DNA from: DATGEP01 sp035310125
GTDB lineage: Bacteria > Chloroflexota > Ktedonobacteria > Ktedonobacterales > JADMIN01
DNA: 22,069 nucleotides
Reading direction: 5' to 3'
Assembly (NCBI GenBank): GCA_035310125.1
Contig: DATGEP010000380.1
Coordinates: 1 to 22,069, forward strand
Position numbers and translations under genes: made by a program. Of the stretch, positions 15,418-22,069 are shown piece after piece (positions within the stretch are counted from its first letter, which is position 1; every line of letters starts with the position of its first letter). Below the pieces are notes generated by a model. That model was not told the DNA's origin, did not search any database, and was given only the letters and a program-made list of their open reading frames with translations.

Positions 15418-16956
15418 CTACTCCTCCCAGAACGGCGGCACCCAGCCGCGCTGCATCATCACGCGCCGCAGCTCATGCAGCGGCGTATAACCAGCCAGGA
15501 TGTATAACGTGCCACCCGGCTCGACGCTCGCCAGCGCGGCATCCAGCGCGGCGGGGCGCTCGGCGATCACGCGCATCTTGTCTTCGGGCACGCCCGCGTA
15601 CTTGAAGCGCATCGCCAGCTCGTCGGCCTTGGTGCCGCTGGTGACGAGCGACGCGAGCTGGGGCGTCAGGTCTTCGAGGTCAATATCCCACAGCCAGGCG
15701 AAATCCTCGCCGTCGGTGACGGCGTTGCTATGGCAGGATAGCACATGCTTCATGCCGGGACGCTGGAGGATAGTGCGGAGCGTGGTGTTATAGGAGATTG
15801 GGTTCTTCACGAAGGCGAGCACGATATGCTTGTCGCCCGCGGTGATGTCTTCCAGGCGTCCGAAGGCGGGGCGCAGCGTCGCGTAGGCATCGGGCACCGC
15901 GGCGAGGTCCAGGCCGAGCGCGAGCGCGCCAGCGACGGCGCCCGCCGAATTGTAGACGTTGTGCAGACCCTGCAAAGCGAGATCGTACGCGAGCGGGCCG
16001 GCGGGCGTCTCCAGCGTGACCTGTGTGGGGCCGAGCGGATCGAGTCGTGTATGGGTGACGGCGACATCGAGCGGCGGGCGGGCGTAGCCACAGTTGGGGC
16101 AGCGGTACGCGCCGAGGTGTGAGATGTACGCCTGAGTGTAGTCCAGATCATGCTGGCAGCGGACACAGCGAATGGTATCGGCGGCATGCTCGGGCACCTG
16201 CGTGCCAACATCGTCGGTGCGCATGCCGAAGTAGAGCCGGTGGCAGGCGGCATCGGGCGCGAAGCTGGCGACGAGGGGATCATCGCCATTGAGCACGACG
16301 GTCGCTTCGGGCGGCAGCTCGCGGATCATGGCTTCGAGCGCGCGGGCGACGCTGTAGAGCTCGCCGTAGCGGTCAAGCTGGTCGCGGAAGATGTTATTGA
16401 CGATGACGACATCCGGCTCGATCTCTGGAACAGCGTAGCGGATGGTGGCTTCGTCAACCTCGAAGACGAGCACATCGGCGTCGAGCCGGCCAAAGATGCT
16501 GGCGCCGTTGACGGCGACGGCGGTGACGCCCGGCAGCAGGTTAGAGCCGGAGCGATTCTGCGTGACGTGCCGGCCGCCGCCGCGGGCGATGGCGTCGAGC
16601 ATGCGGCAGGTGGTGGTTTTGCCGTTACTGCCGCAGACGACGATCTTTTTGGCGCGACTGGCGCCGACGACTTTGCGCAACACCAGCGGATCAATGCGAC
16701 GGGCGACTGCGCCGGGAAGACTGGTGCCGCCGCCGACCTTGAGCATGCGCCCAGTCTTGGCGGCGAGCTTACCGGCGGAGAGGGCAGCCGCGAGGCGCAT
16801 CGTGCCGACAGGCCCGCCACGCTTGACGCGCTTGCGGGATCTCACTCCCGGCCCCGCTCCGTGCGCGGCGGGGGGGGTATCAGTTGCCGTTTTTGCCGGG
16901 ATTTCGGTATCGCGCGCCGCCGTCACTGCGTCCTTTTGCGGATCGTTCGTTGCCAT
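15418..16956 (-). CDS. murT: Lipid II isoglutaminyl synthase, Mur ligase-like subunit MurT
   Basis: MurT activates the alpha-carboxyl of D-glutamate in lipid II with ATP for amidation by ammonia from GatD. From ATG 16956 it has 512 residues. The ATP loop GSNGKTTT includes Lys113. A four-cysteine zinc-ribbon (Cys264, Cys267, Cys286, Cys289; CVRC and CPNC) is inserted in the central domain, a hallmark of MurT against other Mur ligases. The C-terminal DUF1727-type domain contains TDGEDFAWLWD near 414-424, where the aspartate cooperating with GatD is expected. Residues 1-53 (Pro/Ala- then Arg/Lys-rich) extend beyond the usual start; a later ATG at 16800 would give a conventional N-terminus but has no ribosome binding site. 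The ribosome binding site at 16956 is also weak, so the exact start is uncertain. Confidence 0.92.
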   Translation of the reverse strand: MATNDPQKDAVTAARDTEIPAKTATDTPPAAHGAGPGVRSRKRVKRGGPVGTMRLAAALSAGKLAAKTGRMLKVGGGTSLPGAVARRIDPLVLRKVVGASRAKKIVVCGSNGKTTTCRMLDAIARGGGRHVTQNRSGSNLLPGVTAVAVNGASIFGRLDADVLVFEVDEATIRYAVPEIEPDVVIVNNIFRDQLDRYGELYSVARALEAMIRELPPEATVVLNGDDPLVASFAPDAACHRLYFGMRTDDVGTQVPEHAADTIRCVRCQHDLDYTQAYISHLGAYRCPNCGYARPPLDVAVTHTRLDPLGPTQVTLETPAGPLAYDLALQGLHNVYNSAGAVAGALALGLDLAAVPDAYATLRPAFGRLEDITAGDKHIVLAFVKNPISYNTTLRTILQRPGMKHVLSCHSNAVTDGEDFAWLWDIDLEDLTPQLASLVTSGTKADELAMRFKYAGVPEDKMRVIAERPAALDAALASVEPGGTLYILAGYTPLHELRRVMMQRGWVPPFWEE

Positions 16957-17267
16957 TGCCTGCTGCACCCACCATCTGCTAACTGCTGTCCTGGAGCCAT
17001 ATCGTACACGCTCACTCGGCGCGAGTGTAGCACGTTCGCCCCGAATGCGGCAATTGCGCATGACTTGTTGGGCTCTCGTGTCGTGATGCGCCGCTTAGGG
17101 AAGTCTATCAGCGTGGCGCACACTCGGCACGTACCACGTGTCGTGTGACAATTGGCTGCCGATGTGCCAGCGTGTGGTTTATCGTGATACGCTGCGAAGG
17201 GTGTGCGCAAGGTGGACCGGCGTATGCCGGGACGGACCAGCGCAAGCAAAGGCGAACAGGGCGAACG
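16957..17267. other. Divergent intergenic region between murT and the esterase gene
   Basis: This 311-base region contains the candidate murT promoter listed separately. I see no gene, RNA or repeat in it that I can support. The esterase frame is open upstream to 17145, but that extension is Cys/Arg-rich and unlike coding sequence. I could not find a clear sigma-70 promoter for the esterase on the plus strand. Confidence 0.5.
17024..17053 (-). promoter_or_regulatory. Candidate extended -10 promoter for murT-gatD
   Basis: On the minus strand TACACT (17024-17029) is preceded by TGC, an extended -10 element, and after 18 bases by TTGCCG (17048-17053), which matches four of six -35 bases. Transcription would start about 60 bases before the murT ATG at 16956. 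Confidence 0.5.
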
Positions 17268-18395
17268 ATGTATGACACAAAACCGGCGCCGGGAGTGTTG
17301 GGCGCGCGTGAGCGGGCGGAGGCGCTTTTGGCGCGGGCGGCGCGCGAAGGAACGCCGCTGATTGACGGCGACCGCGTGACGTTCGTGTGGCTGGGAGAGC
17401 AGGCGCCACGGCTGTTGGGCGACTTTGGGCCGGCGTTGTGGGTGGATTGCGAGCAGAAGCTGGAAGCGGCGGCGCCAGGGGTCTGGACGGTCGAGGTGAC
17501 GCTGGCGGCGGATGCGTATGTGGAGTATGTCTATTTGCTCGATGGTGGACAGGTTACCGATCCACTCAACGCGCGCACGGTATCGAACGGTCTGGGCGGA
17601 GCGCACCACTATTTCTACATGCCAGGCGGTGGGCCGACCGAGCTGGCACGCTGGCATCGCGGCGTGGCGCGTGGGATGGTCACGCGGGTGAGCGTGGACG
17701 GCGGCCACCGGATCGCGAGTGGCAAGCGCGACGTCTACTTGTATCAGCCAGCGGCGCCTGGTCCACATCCGCTGCTGGTGGTGCTGGACGGACAGGATTA
17801 CCTCAAGCGCGCCCGGCTGACACGGATTGTGGATAATCTGATCGCGCAAGACAGGATCGCGCCGCTGGCGATGGCGCTGGTGGCACATGGCGGGCACGCG
17901 CGCTTTCTGGAGTATGCCGGCAGCGAGAGCACGTTGGCATTTCTGACGGAGTGCGTGCTGCCGCTGGCCCGCGAGCGGCTGAATGTGCTGGAGGTGGGCG
18001 CGACTCCAGGTGTGTGTGGCATCATGGGCGCGTCGCTGGGGGGCTTGATGGCGGCGTACGCGGGCCTGCGGGCGCCAGAGATCTTTGGCAAGGTGCTCTG
18101 CCAGTCGGGGTCATTCGATCAGATGGTGACGGGCCGGGAATCGGTCGTTCTCGATCTCGTGCGCGCGGGACGCGGCAAGACGACACGCTTCTGGCTGGAC
18201 GTAGGGCGCTACGAGCGACTGATCGAGAGCAACCGCCGATTGCACGTGCAGCTGCGCATGAACGGGTACGATGTGGCGCTGCGTGAATATAATGGGGGGC
18301 ACAACTACCCATCCTGGCGCGATGATGTCTGGCGCGGGCTGGAGGCGCTATTCAGCCGTACAGAGAGAGGTCAGCAACATGCCGCGAGCGATTGA
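17268..18395 (+). CDS. Alpha/beta-hydrolase esterase, enterochelin esterase/esterase D type
   Basis: From ATG 17268 (MYDTKPAPG) the product has 375 residues and no signal peptide, so it acts in the cytoplasm. Residues about 30-122 form a strand-rich N-terminal domain (VTFVWLGEQAPRLLGDF, then VYLLDGG) like the E-set/Ig-like domain in front of Fes-type esterases. The hydrolase domain (about 135-365) has the nucleophile elbow GASLGG with Ser256, a likely acid Asp311 (FWLDVGRYE) and His345 in GGHNYPSW, a complete catalytic triad for the PF00756 esterase family. Substrates in that family range from ferric siderophores to acyl esters and cannot be told apart here. No siderophore gene is nearby. The ribosome binding site is poor (AGGGCG), leaving some doubt about the start. 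The end overlaps the amidohydrolase gene by 17 bases. Confidence 0.85.
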   Translation: MYDTKPAPGVLGARERAEALLARAAREGTPLIDGDRVTFVWLGEQAPRLLGDFGPALWVDCEQKLEAAAPGVWTVEVTLAADAYVEYVYLLDGGQVTDPLNARTVSNGLGGAHHYFYMPGGGPTELARWHRGVARGMVTRVSVDGGHRIASGKRDVYLYQPAAPGPHPLLVVLDGQDYLKRARLTRIVDNLIAQDRIAPLAMALVAHGGHARFLEYAGSESTLAFLTECVLPLARERLNVLEVGATPGVCGIMGASLGGLMAAYAGLRAPEIFGKVLCQSGSFDQMVTGRESVVLDLVRAGRGKTTRFWLDVGRYERLIESNRRLHVQLRMNGYDVALREYNGGHNYPSWRDDVWRGLEALFSRTERGQQHAASD

Positions 18396-19266
18396 TTTCC
18401 ATGTCCACCTACCGATCTCAGAGTTTATGGATGTCGCGATAGGGAAGTATCGCGCCGCCGCCGAGCAGTATTTCCATAGTGAGGTGAAGCTGCGCGATAT
18501 CGAGGAGATTGCGGAGTATTACGCGCGCCAGGATGTCGTCGGCGTGCTGCTGGCATGGGATGCCGAGACGGCGACGGGGCAGAAGCCGCTGCGAAATGAT
18601 ACGGTGGCCGAGATTGTGCGCCGCTTTCCCCAGCAGTTCATCGGTTTTGCCAGCGTGGATCCCTACAAGGGCGACCGCGCCATCGCGGAGATGGAGCGAG
18701 CGGTCAAAGATTTGGGGCTCTCCGGCGCGAAGTTTCATCCTGGTGTGCAGGCATTCTATCCCAACGACCGCCAGTTCGCGCCGCTCTTCGAGAAAATCGC
18801 GGAGCTGGGCGTGCCGGCGCTGTTTCATACGGGAACGAACGGGCTGGGCGCGGCGATGCCCGGCGGCGGCGGTATCAAGCTGGATTACACGCGCCCAATC
18901 TATCTCGATTCGCTGGCGGCGGATGTTCCCGCGCTGACGATCATCGGCGCGCACCCTTCGTGGCCGTGGGAACAGGAAATGATCGCCATCCTTCAGCACA
19001 AGCCGAACGTCTACAACGATCTCTCCGGCTGGCTGCCGAAGTATATACCTCCAGCGCTGCTCAAAGAGGCGGCGGGCCGGCTGAATGCGAAGTTCTTGTT
19101 TGGCTCCGATTACCCTTTTATTACGCCGGAACGCTGGCTGGCGGACTTCGAGAAACAGGAAGGCTGGACCGATGAGGCGCGGCAGAATGTCCTCTGGCGC
19201 AACGGCCAGAAGCTCCTCGGGCACACGGCGGCGGCGGGCATGCGCTTCGGCGCGGCGGGGCAGTGA
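18379..19266 (+). CDS. Amidohydrolase family 2 metal-dependent hydrolase or decarboxylase
   Basis: The 295-residue product is a TIM-barrel metal-dependent hydrolase of the amidohydrolase-2 group (PF04909 type). It has the N-terminal metal motif DFHVHL (His8, His10), KFHPGVQAFYPND, LFHTGTNG with His150, GAHPSWPWEQE with His192, and the C-terminal FGSDYPF with Asp244. Members hydrolyse or decarboxylate small cyclic or aromatic carboxylates; the substrate cannot be read from sequence. ATG 18379 is preceded by GAGAGAGG and lies inside the end of the esterase gene (17-base overlap), so the two are translationally coupled and probably act in one pathway. The longer frame upstream to 18271 lies inside the esterase and is rejected as a start. 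Confidence 0.9.
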   Translation: MPRAIDFHVHLPISEFMDVAIGKYRAAAEQYFHSEVKLRDIEEIAEYYARQDVVGVLLAWDAETATGQKPLRNDTVAEIVRRFPQQFIGFASVDPYKGDRAIAEMERAVKDLGLSGAKFHPGVQAFYPNDRQFAPLFEKIAELGVPALFHTGTNGLGAAMPGGGGIKLDYTRPIYLDSLAADVPALTIIGAHPSWPWEQEMIAILQHKPNVYNDLSGWLPKYIPPALLKEAAGRLNAKFLFGSDYPFITPERWLADFEKQEGWTDEARQNVLWRNGQKLLGHTAAAGMRFGAAGQ

Positions 19267-19290
19267 CAAGAGGATCGGGGAGGAGCGGCC

Positions 19291-19449
19291 ATGCGGGAAC
19301 GTACCTCATACAACCGTGGTATACCCGCTGCCATATGGGAACGGGGGCTATCGCGCCGGGGTATCCAATATCCGTGGCTCGCGGGCGACTGTACCGATGA
19401 AAGTATGTATGCATGTAGGACAAAAGCGCAGGCGCGTAGACTGAATTAG
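19291..19449 (+). CDS. Possible small ORF (52 residues), function unknown
   Basis: This short frame begins MRERTSYNRGIPAAI, ends RRLN, and starts 24 bases after the amidohydrolase stop. A strong GGGGAGGAG ribosome binding site lies five to six bases before the ATG, which is the main reason to list it. The peptide is Arg-rich with two cysteines and no membrane segment. Codon choice (ATA, TCA, CGT) is less GC-biased than in the neighbours, which argues against it. It could be a small protein or only a fortuitous ribosome binding site. Confidence 0.35.
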   Translation: MRERTSYNRGIPAAIWERGLSRRGIQYPWLAGDCTDESMYACRTKAQARRLN

Positions 19450-19465
19450 CCGGGGTCGGTATACT
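19437..19465 (+). promoter_or_regulatory. Candidate sigma-70 promoter for the GT-C-like membrane protein
   Basis: TAGACT (19437-19442; four of six -35 bases) and TATACT (19460-19465; five of six -10 bases) are separated by an ideal 17 bases. The pair lies about 60 bases before the GTG start at 19523 and overlaps the end of the possible small ORF. Confidence 0.5.
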
Positions 19466-19522
19466 TCGGTGTTGTGCGGCTAGAGGCAGCGTAAGGTGTT
19501 CAGAGTATAGGAGGAACGGCGG

Positions 19523-21079
19523 GTGGCGCTAACCGTTGAAGCGGGCGCGAACGCGGAGTCGTGGTGGCATAGCTGGTGGCGGCAGGCGCTAAGCGCGGTG
19601 ATGTTGCTGTCGCGCTCGGAATGGGCGTTGGTGGGTCTGGTCATCCTCGCCTACGCCTACTTCTTTTCGCCGGCCAACACCAACACCCTCAGCCGGTACG
19701 ACATGGTGCAGGCGCTGGCGCATGGCACGGCTATCATTGACGTGCATGCGGGCAATACCATTGACGTCAGCTTCTACAACGGCCACTACTACTCGCCACG
19801 CTCCATTGGCCTCTCGCTCATCGCCGTGCCGGTGCTGGGCGTGCTGCACATCATCGAGACGCACACGCATCTGACGACGGTGACGGTGCAGATTGGTCTG
19901 CTGAGCATGTTCACCGTGCTGCCGGCGGTGCTGGTGGGTGTGATCGCGTTCGAGCGGCTGATTCTCCGCCTGCGTCCCCGGCTGGCTGGCACACCGATAC
20001 CAGTGGTGGTCACGGGCGCCTTCGCGCTGGGAACACTCTTCTTTTCGTTTGGCGCCGAGTTTCTGAGTCATGCGTTTGCCGGCGGGCTGCTCATCACCGG
20101 GTTCTACGTGCTGTATCGTGCGCGGACGGCCTCGCATCCTGAGAAACCGCTGGTCATAGCTGGTCTGCTGGTTGGCCTCTCGGTCATCAGCGAGTATCCG
20201 ACGGCGCTGGTGGTGCTGGTGTTCTGCGTGTACGTCTGGTCGCGGTTTCCGGGGCGCCGCGCGCGCATGCTGGCGTGCTTCGTCGCGGGCACGATTCCGT
20301 GGGCGCTGGTGCTCGGCTGGTATGACTGGTTCGCGTTCGGCAATCCGTTTCACCTGAGCTATGACTACGTAGCGGGGACCGAATTCGCCGGGCAGCATCA
20401 GGGACTCTTTGGCATCACGTGGCCGCATCCATCAGCATACTGGGAGACACTGGTGTGGCCGCGCGGCCTGCTGGTCACATCGCCACTGCTGGCGCTGGCG
20501 CCGGTGGGCTTCTATCGCTGGTGGCGCTCCGAGAAACGCCCGCCTGCCGAGGTGCTCGTCTGCATCGCGGTGGTCGTTATCTACTCGTCGCTGATCGCGT
20601 CATATTTTCTGCCAATGGCGGGTGAGAATAATCCGGGGCCGCGCCTGTTGATGCCGATGCTGCCGTTCATGTGCCTGAGCCTTGCGTGGGTGGCGGATGA
20701 TGCGCGGCGCTGGGTGCGGGCCGGCTTTGGGCTTCTCATGGCGTTCGGCATCTTGCTAGCATTCCTGTGGACGGCGCTGGGCACACGGGAGTACCACACC
20801 TACCCCACGTATCCTGTGCATGAGTTGTTCGTGCCGCTGCTGCAAACGGGATATGTGCCGAGGCTCAACGGGGATACGCCGCCGAACTTCGCGTCGTTCA
20901 TTTTCGGTGTGTCGCCGCATCTGAGCATTTACATTCCGCTCGTGCCGCTGGCTGCATGGATGATCTGGGCGATGTATGCGCTGTGGCGGCATCGAGGGAT
21001 ATCAGCGGTGGGAGGCGCGGCGTCTGGGGATGCGGGCGAGCCAGGGACGGTGGAGCGGGCTTCAGCGGACGGCATCTAA
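19523..21079 (+). CDS. Multi-spanning membrane protein, probable GT-C-type glycosyltransferase
   Basis: The 518-residue product starts with GTG 19523, preceded by a consensus AGGAGG eight bases upstream. It has about ten to eleven hydrophobic segments, beginning at about residues 33-48. The first outer loop contains SRYDMVQALAHGTAIID and then FYNGHYYSPRSIGLSLIAVP at about 84-103. This resembles the first loop of GT-C enzymes (PMT/ArnT-like, using lipid-linked sugars), in which an acidic residue and the GHYY-then-P-G-x-x-L pattern are common. A second outer loop (FAFGNPFHLSYDYVAGTEF near 272-290) also fits. The C-terminal 20-25 residues are polar. The donor and acceptor cannot be inferred. No other cell-wall sugar genes are adjacent, and the gene appears to be transcribed alone. 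Confidence 0.8.
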   Translation: MALTVEAGANAESWWHSWWRQALSAVMLLSRSEWALVGLVILAYAYFFSPANTNTLSRYDMVQALAHGTAIIDVHAGNTIDVSFYNGHYYSPRSIGLSLIAVPVLGVLHIIETHTHLTTVTVQIGLLSMFTVLPAVLVGVIAFERLILRLRPRLAGTPIPVVVTGAFALGTLFFSFGAEFLSHAFAGGLLITGFYVLYRARTASHPEKPLVIAGLLVGLSVISEYPTALVVLVFCVYVWSRFPGRRARMLACFVAGTIPWALVLGWYDWFAFGNPFHLSYDYVAGTEFAGQHQGLFGITWPHPSAYWETLVWPRGLLVTSPLLALAPVGFYRWWRSEKRPPAEVLVCIAVVVIYSSLIASYFLPMAGENNPGPRLLMPMLPFMCLSLAWVADDARRWVRAGFGLLMAFGILLAFLWTALGTREYHTYPTYPVHELFVPLLQTGYVPRLNGDTPPNFASFIFGVSPHLSIYIPLVPLAAWMIWAMYALWRHRGISAVGGAASGDAGEPGTVERASADGI

Positions 21080-21131
21080 TCCCAGGTATGAGCGCATTGC
21101 CGTGGCTCACGTTGCAAGGGTCTGGCGCGGA

Positions 21132-21161
21132 TTGCGGCTGGCGGGCGCGGTGGGGTATACT
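21132..21161 (+). promoter_or_regulatory. Candidate promoter of the tRNA-Arg gene
   Basis: TTGCGG (21132-21137) and TATACT (21156-21161) are 18 bases apart. The predicted start lies about 12 bases before the mature tRNA 5' end. Confidence 0.55.
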
Positions 21162-21179
21162 GGTGGCGTCCGGTCGTAT

Positions 21180-21255
21180 GGGGCTGTAGCTCAGGGGATA
21201 GAGCATCGGTTTCCTAAACCGTGTGTCGCAGGTTCGAATCCTGTCAGCCCCACCA
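21180..21255 (+). tRNA. tRNA-Arg (anticodon CCU)
   Basis: The 76-base sequence folds as a full cloverleaf. The acceptor stem is GGGGCTG/CAGCCCC and the D stem GCTC/GAGC. The anticodon loop TTCCTAA gives anticodon CCT, which reads AGG. The T stem is GCAGG/CCTGT with loop TTCGAAT. CCA is encoded at the 3' end after discriminator A. The anticodon stem has a T-T mismatch at its outer pair (27-43) but is otherwise regular. AGG is a rare codon in GC-rich genomes, so this is a minor isoacceptor. Confidence 0.95.
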
Positions 21256-21263
21256 ATTATATG

Positions 21264-21299
21264 CGCCCAGGTAGATTCTCACCTACCTGGGCGTTTTTT
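21264..21299 (+). terminator. Rho-independent terminator of the tRNA-Arg transcript
   Basis: An 11-bp perfect stem, CGCCCAGGTAG paired with CTACCTGGGCG, has an 8-base loop and is followed at once by TTTTTT. It starts eight bases after the tRNA CCA end. Confidence 0.95.
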
Positions 21300-21307
21300 G
21301 GTTGCTC

Positions 21308-21321
21308 AATGCACGTGCATT
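21308..21321. repeat. 14-bp perfect palindrome
   Basis: AATGCACGTGCATT is identical to its reverse complement. It lies just after the tRNA terminator. It could be a protein binding site; nothing else identifies it. Confidence 0.4.
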
Positions 21322-21346
21322 CCTGCGCATCGCTGCCAACCGTGAC

Positions 21347-21363
21347 GATAGAGCATCGGTTTC
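21347..21363 (+). repeat. 17-base copy of the tRNA-Arg interior
   Basis: GATAGAGCATCGGTTTC is identical to 21197-21213 of the tRNA (end of the D arm to the start of the anticodon loop) and lies exactly 150 bases downstream. The flanks do not match well. It looks like a remnant of a duplicated or partly copied tRNA, or of an attachment site; chance identity over 17 bases at this distance is very unlikely. Confidence 0.7.
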
Positions 21364-21407
21364 TTGACATGCTCCATGCGGGGACTTCTCGATTCAACGC
21401 CGCAGCC

Positions 21408-21431
21408 TACGCCCCTACGCCCCTACGCCCC
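21408..21431. repeat. Three tandem copies of an 8-base unit
   Basis: TACGCCCC is repeated three times without interruption. It lies in the gene-free stretch between the tRNA terminator and the VOC gene. Confidence 0.8.
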
Positions 21432-21500
21432 GATTGCTCTGCCCGACCTGTAAAGATCAACCTCCTGGCATGGCAGGCTGGACTTTCCAGTGGAAATCTA

Positions 21501-21869
21501 TCAGGCGGGTGCCCAGATGCCAAATTCGTTCTCATCGAGGTCGGTGAATTGGGCCCACTTGCCCCACGGCTCAGTGGTGAGCTCCTGGGTAAGGGTGACC
21601 CCACGAGCTTTGAGAGTTGCGCAGGTTTCTTCGATCTTGTCGGTATGCAGGACGAAGCCAGTCATGCCCGTGTTGTTGCCGCCACTCTGGCCGCGTAGGC
21701 CGAGCATGAGATGGGTCTGTGTGCCGGGAAGGGCAATTTCAAGCCAGCGCTCAGTTTCGCTCATCGGCTGGTCATCTACCTTTTCGAAGCCGAGCTTGTT
21801 AACATAGAAATCAAGGGCTTTGTCCTGATCGCTGACGCCAACGGTGATGGTGCCGATTTTCGTGAACAT
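21501..21869 (-). CDS. VOC superfamily (glyoxalase/bleomycin resistance-like) protein
   Basis: The 122-residue product has the length and beta-alpha-beta-beta-beta repeat of a single VOC-fold chain that dimerises. It begins FTKIGTITVGVSDQDKALDFYVNKLGFE, the typical first module, and has LEIALPG, GFVLHTDKIEETCATLKARG and FTDLDENEFGIW in the second half. The glutamate in DENEFGI is the usual last metal ligand; the first-strand histidine found in many metal-binding members is replaced here by Thr/Val, so metal binding is uncertain. Members include glyoxalases, dioxygenases and drug-binding proteins. I cannot choose among them; the closest look-alikes are the uncharacterised stand-alone glyoxalase-like proteins. 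GAGGGG four to five bases before ATG 21869 supports the start. Confidence 0.88.
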   Translation of the reverse strand: MFTKIGTITVGVSDQDKALDFYVNKLGFEKVDDQPMSETERWLEIALPGTQTHLMLGLRGQSGGNNTGMTGFVLHTDKIEETCATLKARGVTLTQELTTEPWGKWAQFTDLDENEFGIWAPA

Positions 21870-21980
21870 GGTTCCCCTCGCCTTTCTGTCGATTGCCAGG
21901 AGCCGTTGATACGACTACCGACCGGGTCAAGTATACCTGATCACGCTCAGGGAAACGACTTCTATCTTGCGCAATCGCCT

Positions 21981-22015
21981 GCGGGCAGGCAAGGGCCGTC
22001 CATCGCCCGCTTTTT
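21981..22015 (+). terminator. Possible terminator or attenuator hairpin near the right edge
   Basis: GCGGGC (21981-21986) and GCCCGC (22005-22010) can pair across an 18-base loop and are followed at once by TTTTT. An alternative tighter hairpin (GCCTG/CAGGC, about 21978-21990) uses overlapping bases. No plus-strand gene runs into it, so its role is unclear. The rest of 21870-22069 shows no gene I can support. Confidence 0.25.
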
Positions 22016-22069
22016 CCTTTATGATACCAAATCCGGTTAGAGTATTGGCGACTGCGTTGGGCTTCAGCC

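Noticed and set aside
14699..15490. Plus-strand frame of 263 codons opposite gatD
   Set aside because: The minus strand carries the GatD catalytic residues and MurT coupling; the plus frame has no start signal or family resemblance.
16150..17148. Plus-strand frame of 332 codons opposite murT
   Set aside because: It is rich in Asp/Gly/Ala as expected from antisense of a GC-rich gene. MurT on the other strand has the P-loop and the four zinc cysteines.
19589..20428. Minus-strand frame of 279 codons opposite the membrane protein
   Set aside because: Arg/His/Gln-rich shadow; the plus strand has regular hydrophobic segments and a consensus ribosome binding site.
21484..21496. TTTCC/GGAAA inverted repeat just after the VOC stop, considered as a terminator
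   Set aside because: Five-pair A/T-rich stem with a three-base loop and no following T-run.
1..22069. CRISPR array, insertion sequence, rRNA or phage genes
   Set aside because: No regularly spaced repeats, transposase or integrase motifs, rRNA segments or phage structural genes were seen on either strand.

Overview
The window is GC-rich DNA (roughly 60-65% G+C by eye) from a free-living bacterium. No gene is diagnostic of the taxon on its own. A Pil/Pix-type chemosensory cluster, a MurT/GatD pair, an ECF sigma factor with a membrane-anchored Asp-box propeller partner and a DUF4388 (PATAN) protein together suggest the phylum Chloroflexota, perhaps a Ktedonobacteria- or Thermogemmatispora-like member. 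This assignment is inference, not something read directly from a marker gene.

Layout. Positions 1-2000 carry a possible minus-strand gene start leaving the left edge (very tentative), a 132-residue membrane protein (261-659, +) and a lipoprotein with a predicted beta-propeller (839-1966, +). Positions 2043-11980 are one minus-strand chemosensory cluster. In transcription order it holds a PATAN/DUF4388 protein, a PilG-like receiver, a PilH-like receiver, CheW, a PilJ-like transducer, a very large hybrid CheA with two Hpt domains and a C-terminal receiver, and a short coiled-coil protein. A candidate sigma-70 promoter lies at 12073-12100. The order matches the cyanobacterial pilGHIJL/pixGHIJL clusters and the proteobacterial Pil-Chp system that governs type IV pili. 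No pilus genes and no cheR or cheB lie in the window.

Positions 12202-14491 (+) hold an ECF sigma factor overlapping by 8 bases a one-pass membrane protein with five Asp-box repeats, which is probably its regulator. Positions 14624-16956 (-) encode MurT and GatD, the two subunits of the lipid II isoglutaminyl synthase that amidates peptidoglycan precursors. Positions 17268-19266 (+) encode an esterase of the enterochelin-esterase/esterase D type overlapping an amidohydrolase. A possible 52-residue ORF and then a multi-spanning GT-C-like membrane protein (19523-21079) follow. Next come tRNA-Arg(CCU) with its own promoter and a strong terminator, a short region with a 17-base copy of the tRNA interior, a palindrome and an octamer repeat, and a VOC-family protein (21501-21869, -).

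How the genes work together. In the chemosensory cluster the transducer and CheW would control CheA autophosphorylation. Phosphate would then pass through the Hpt domains to the CheA receiver and the two stand-alone receivers. The most striking details are a single in-frame stop codon separating the PATAN protein from the first receiver, so that the pair looks like a split PatA/PixG protein, and a Tyr/Asn/Gln-rich prion-like tail on the transducer. The rest of the window is mostly envelope and housekeeping functions.
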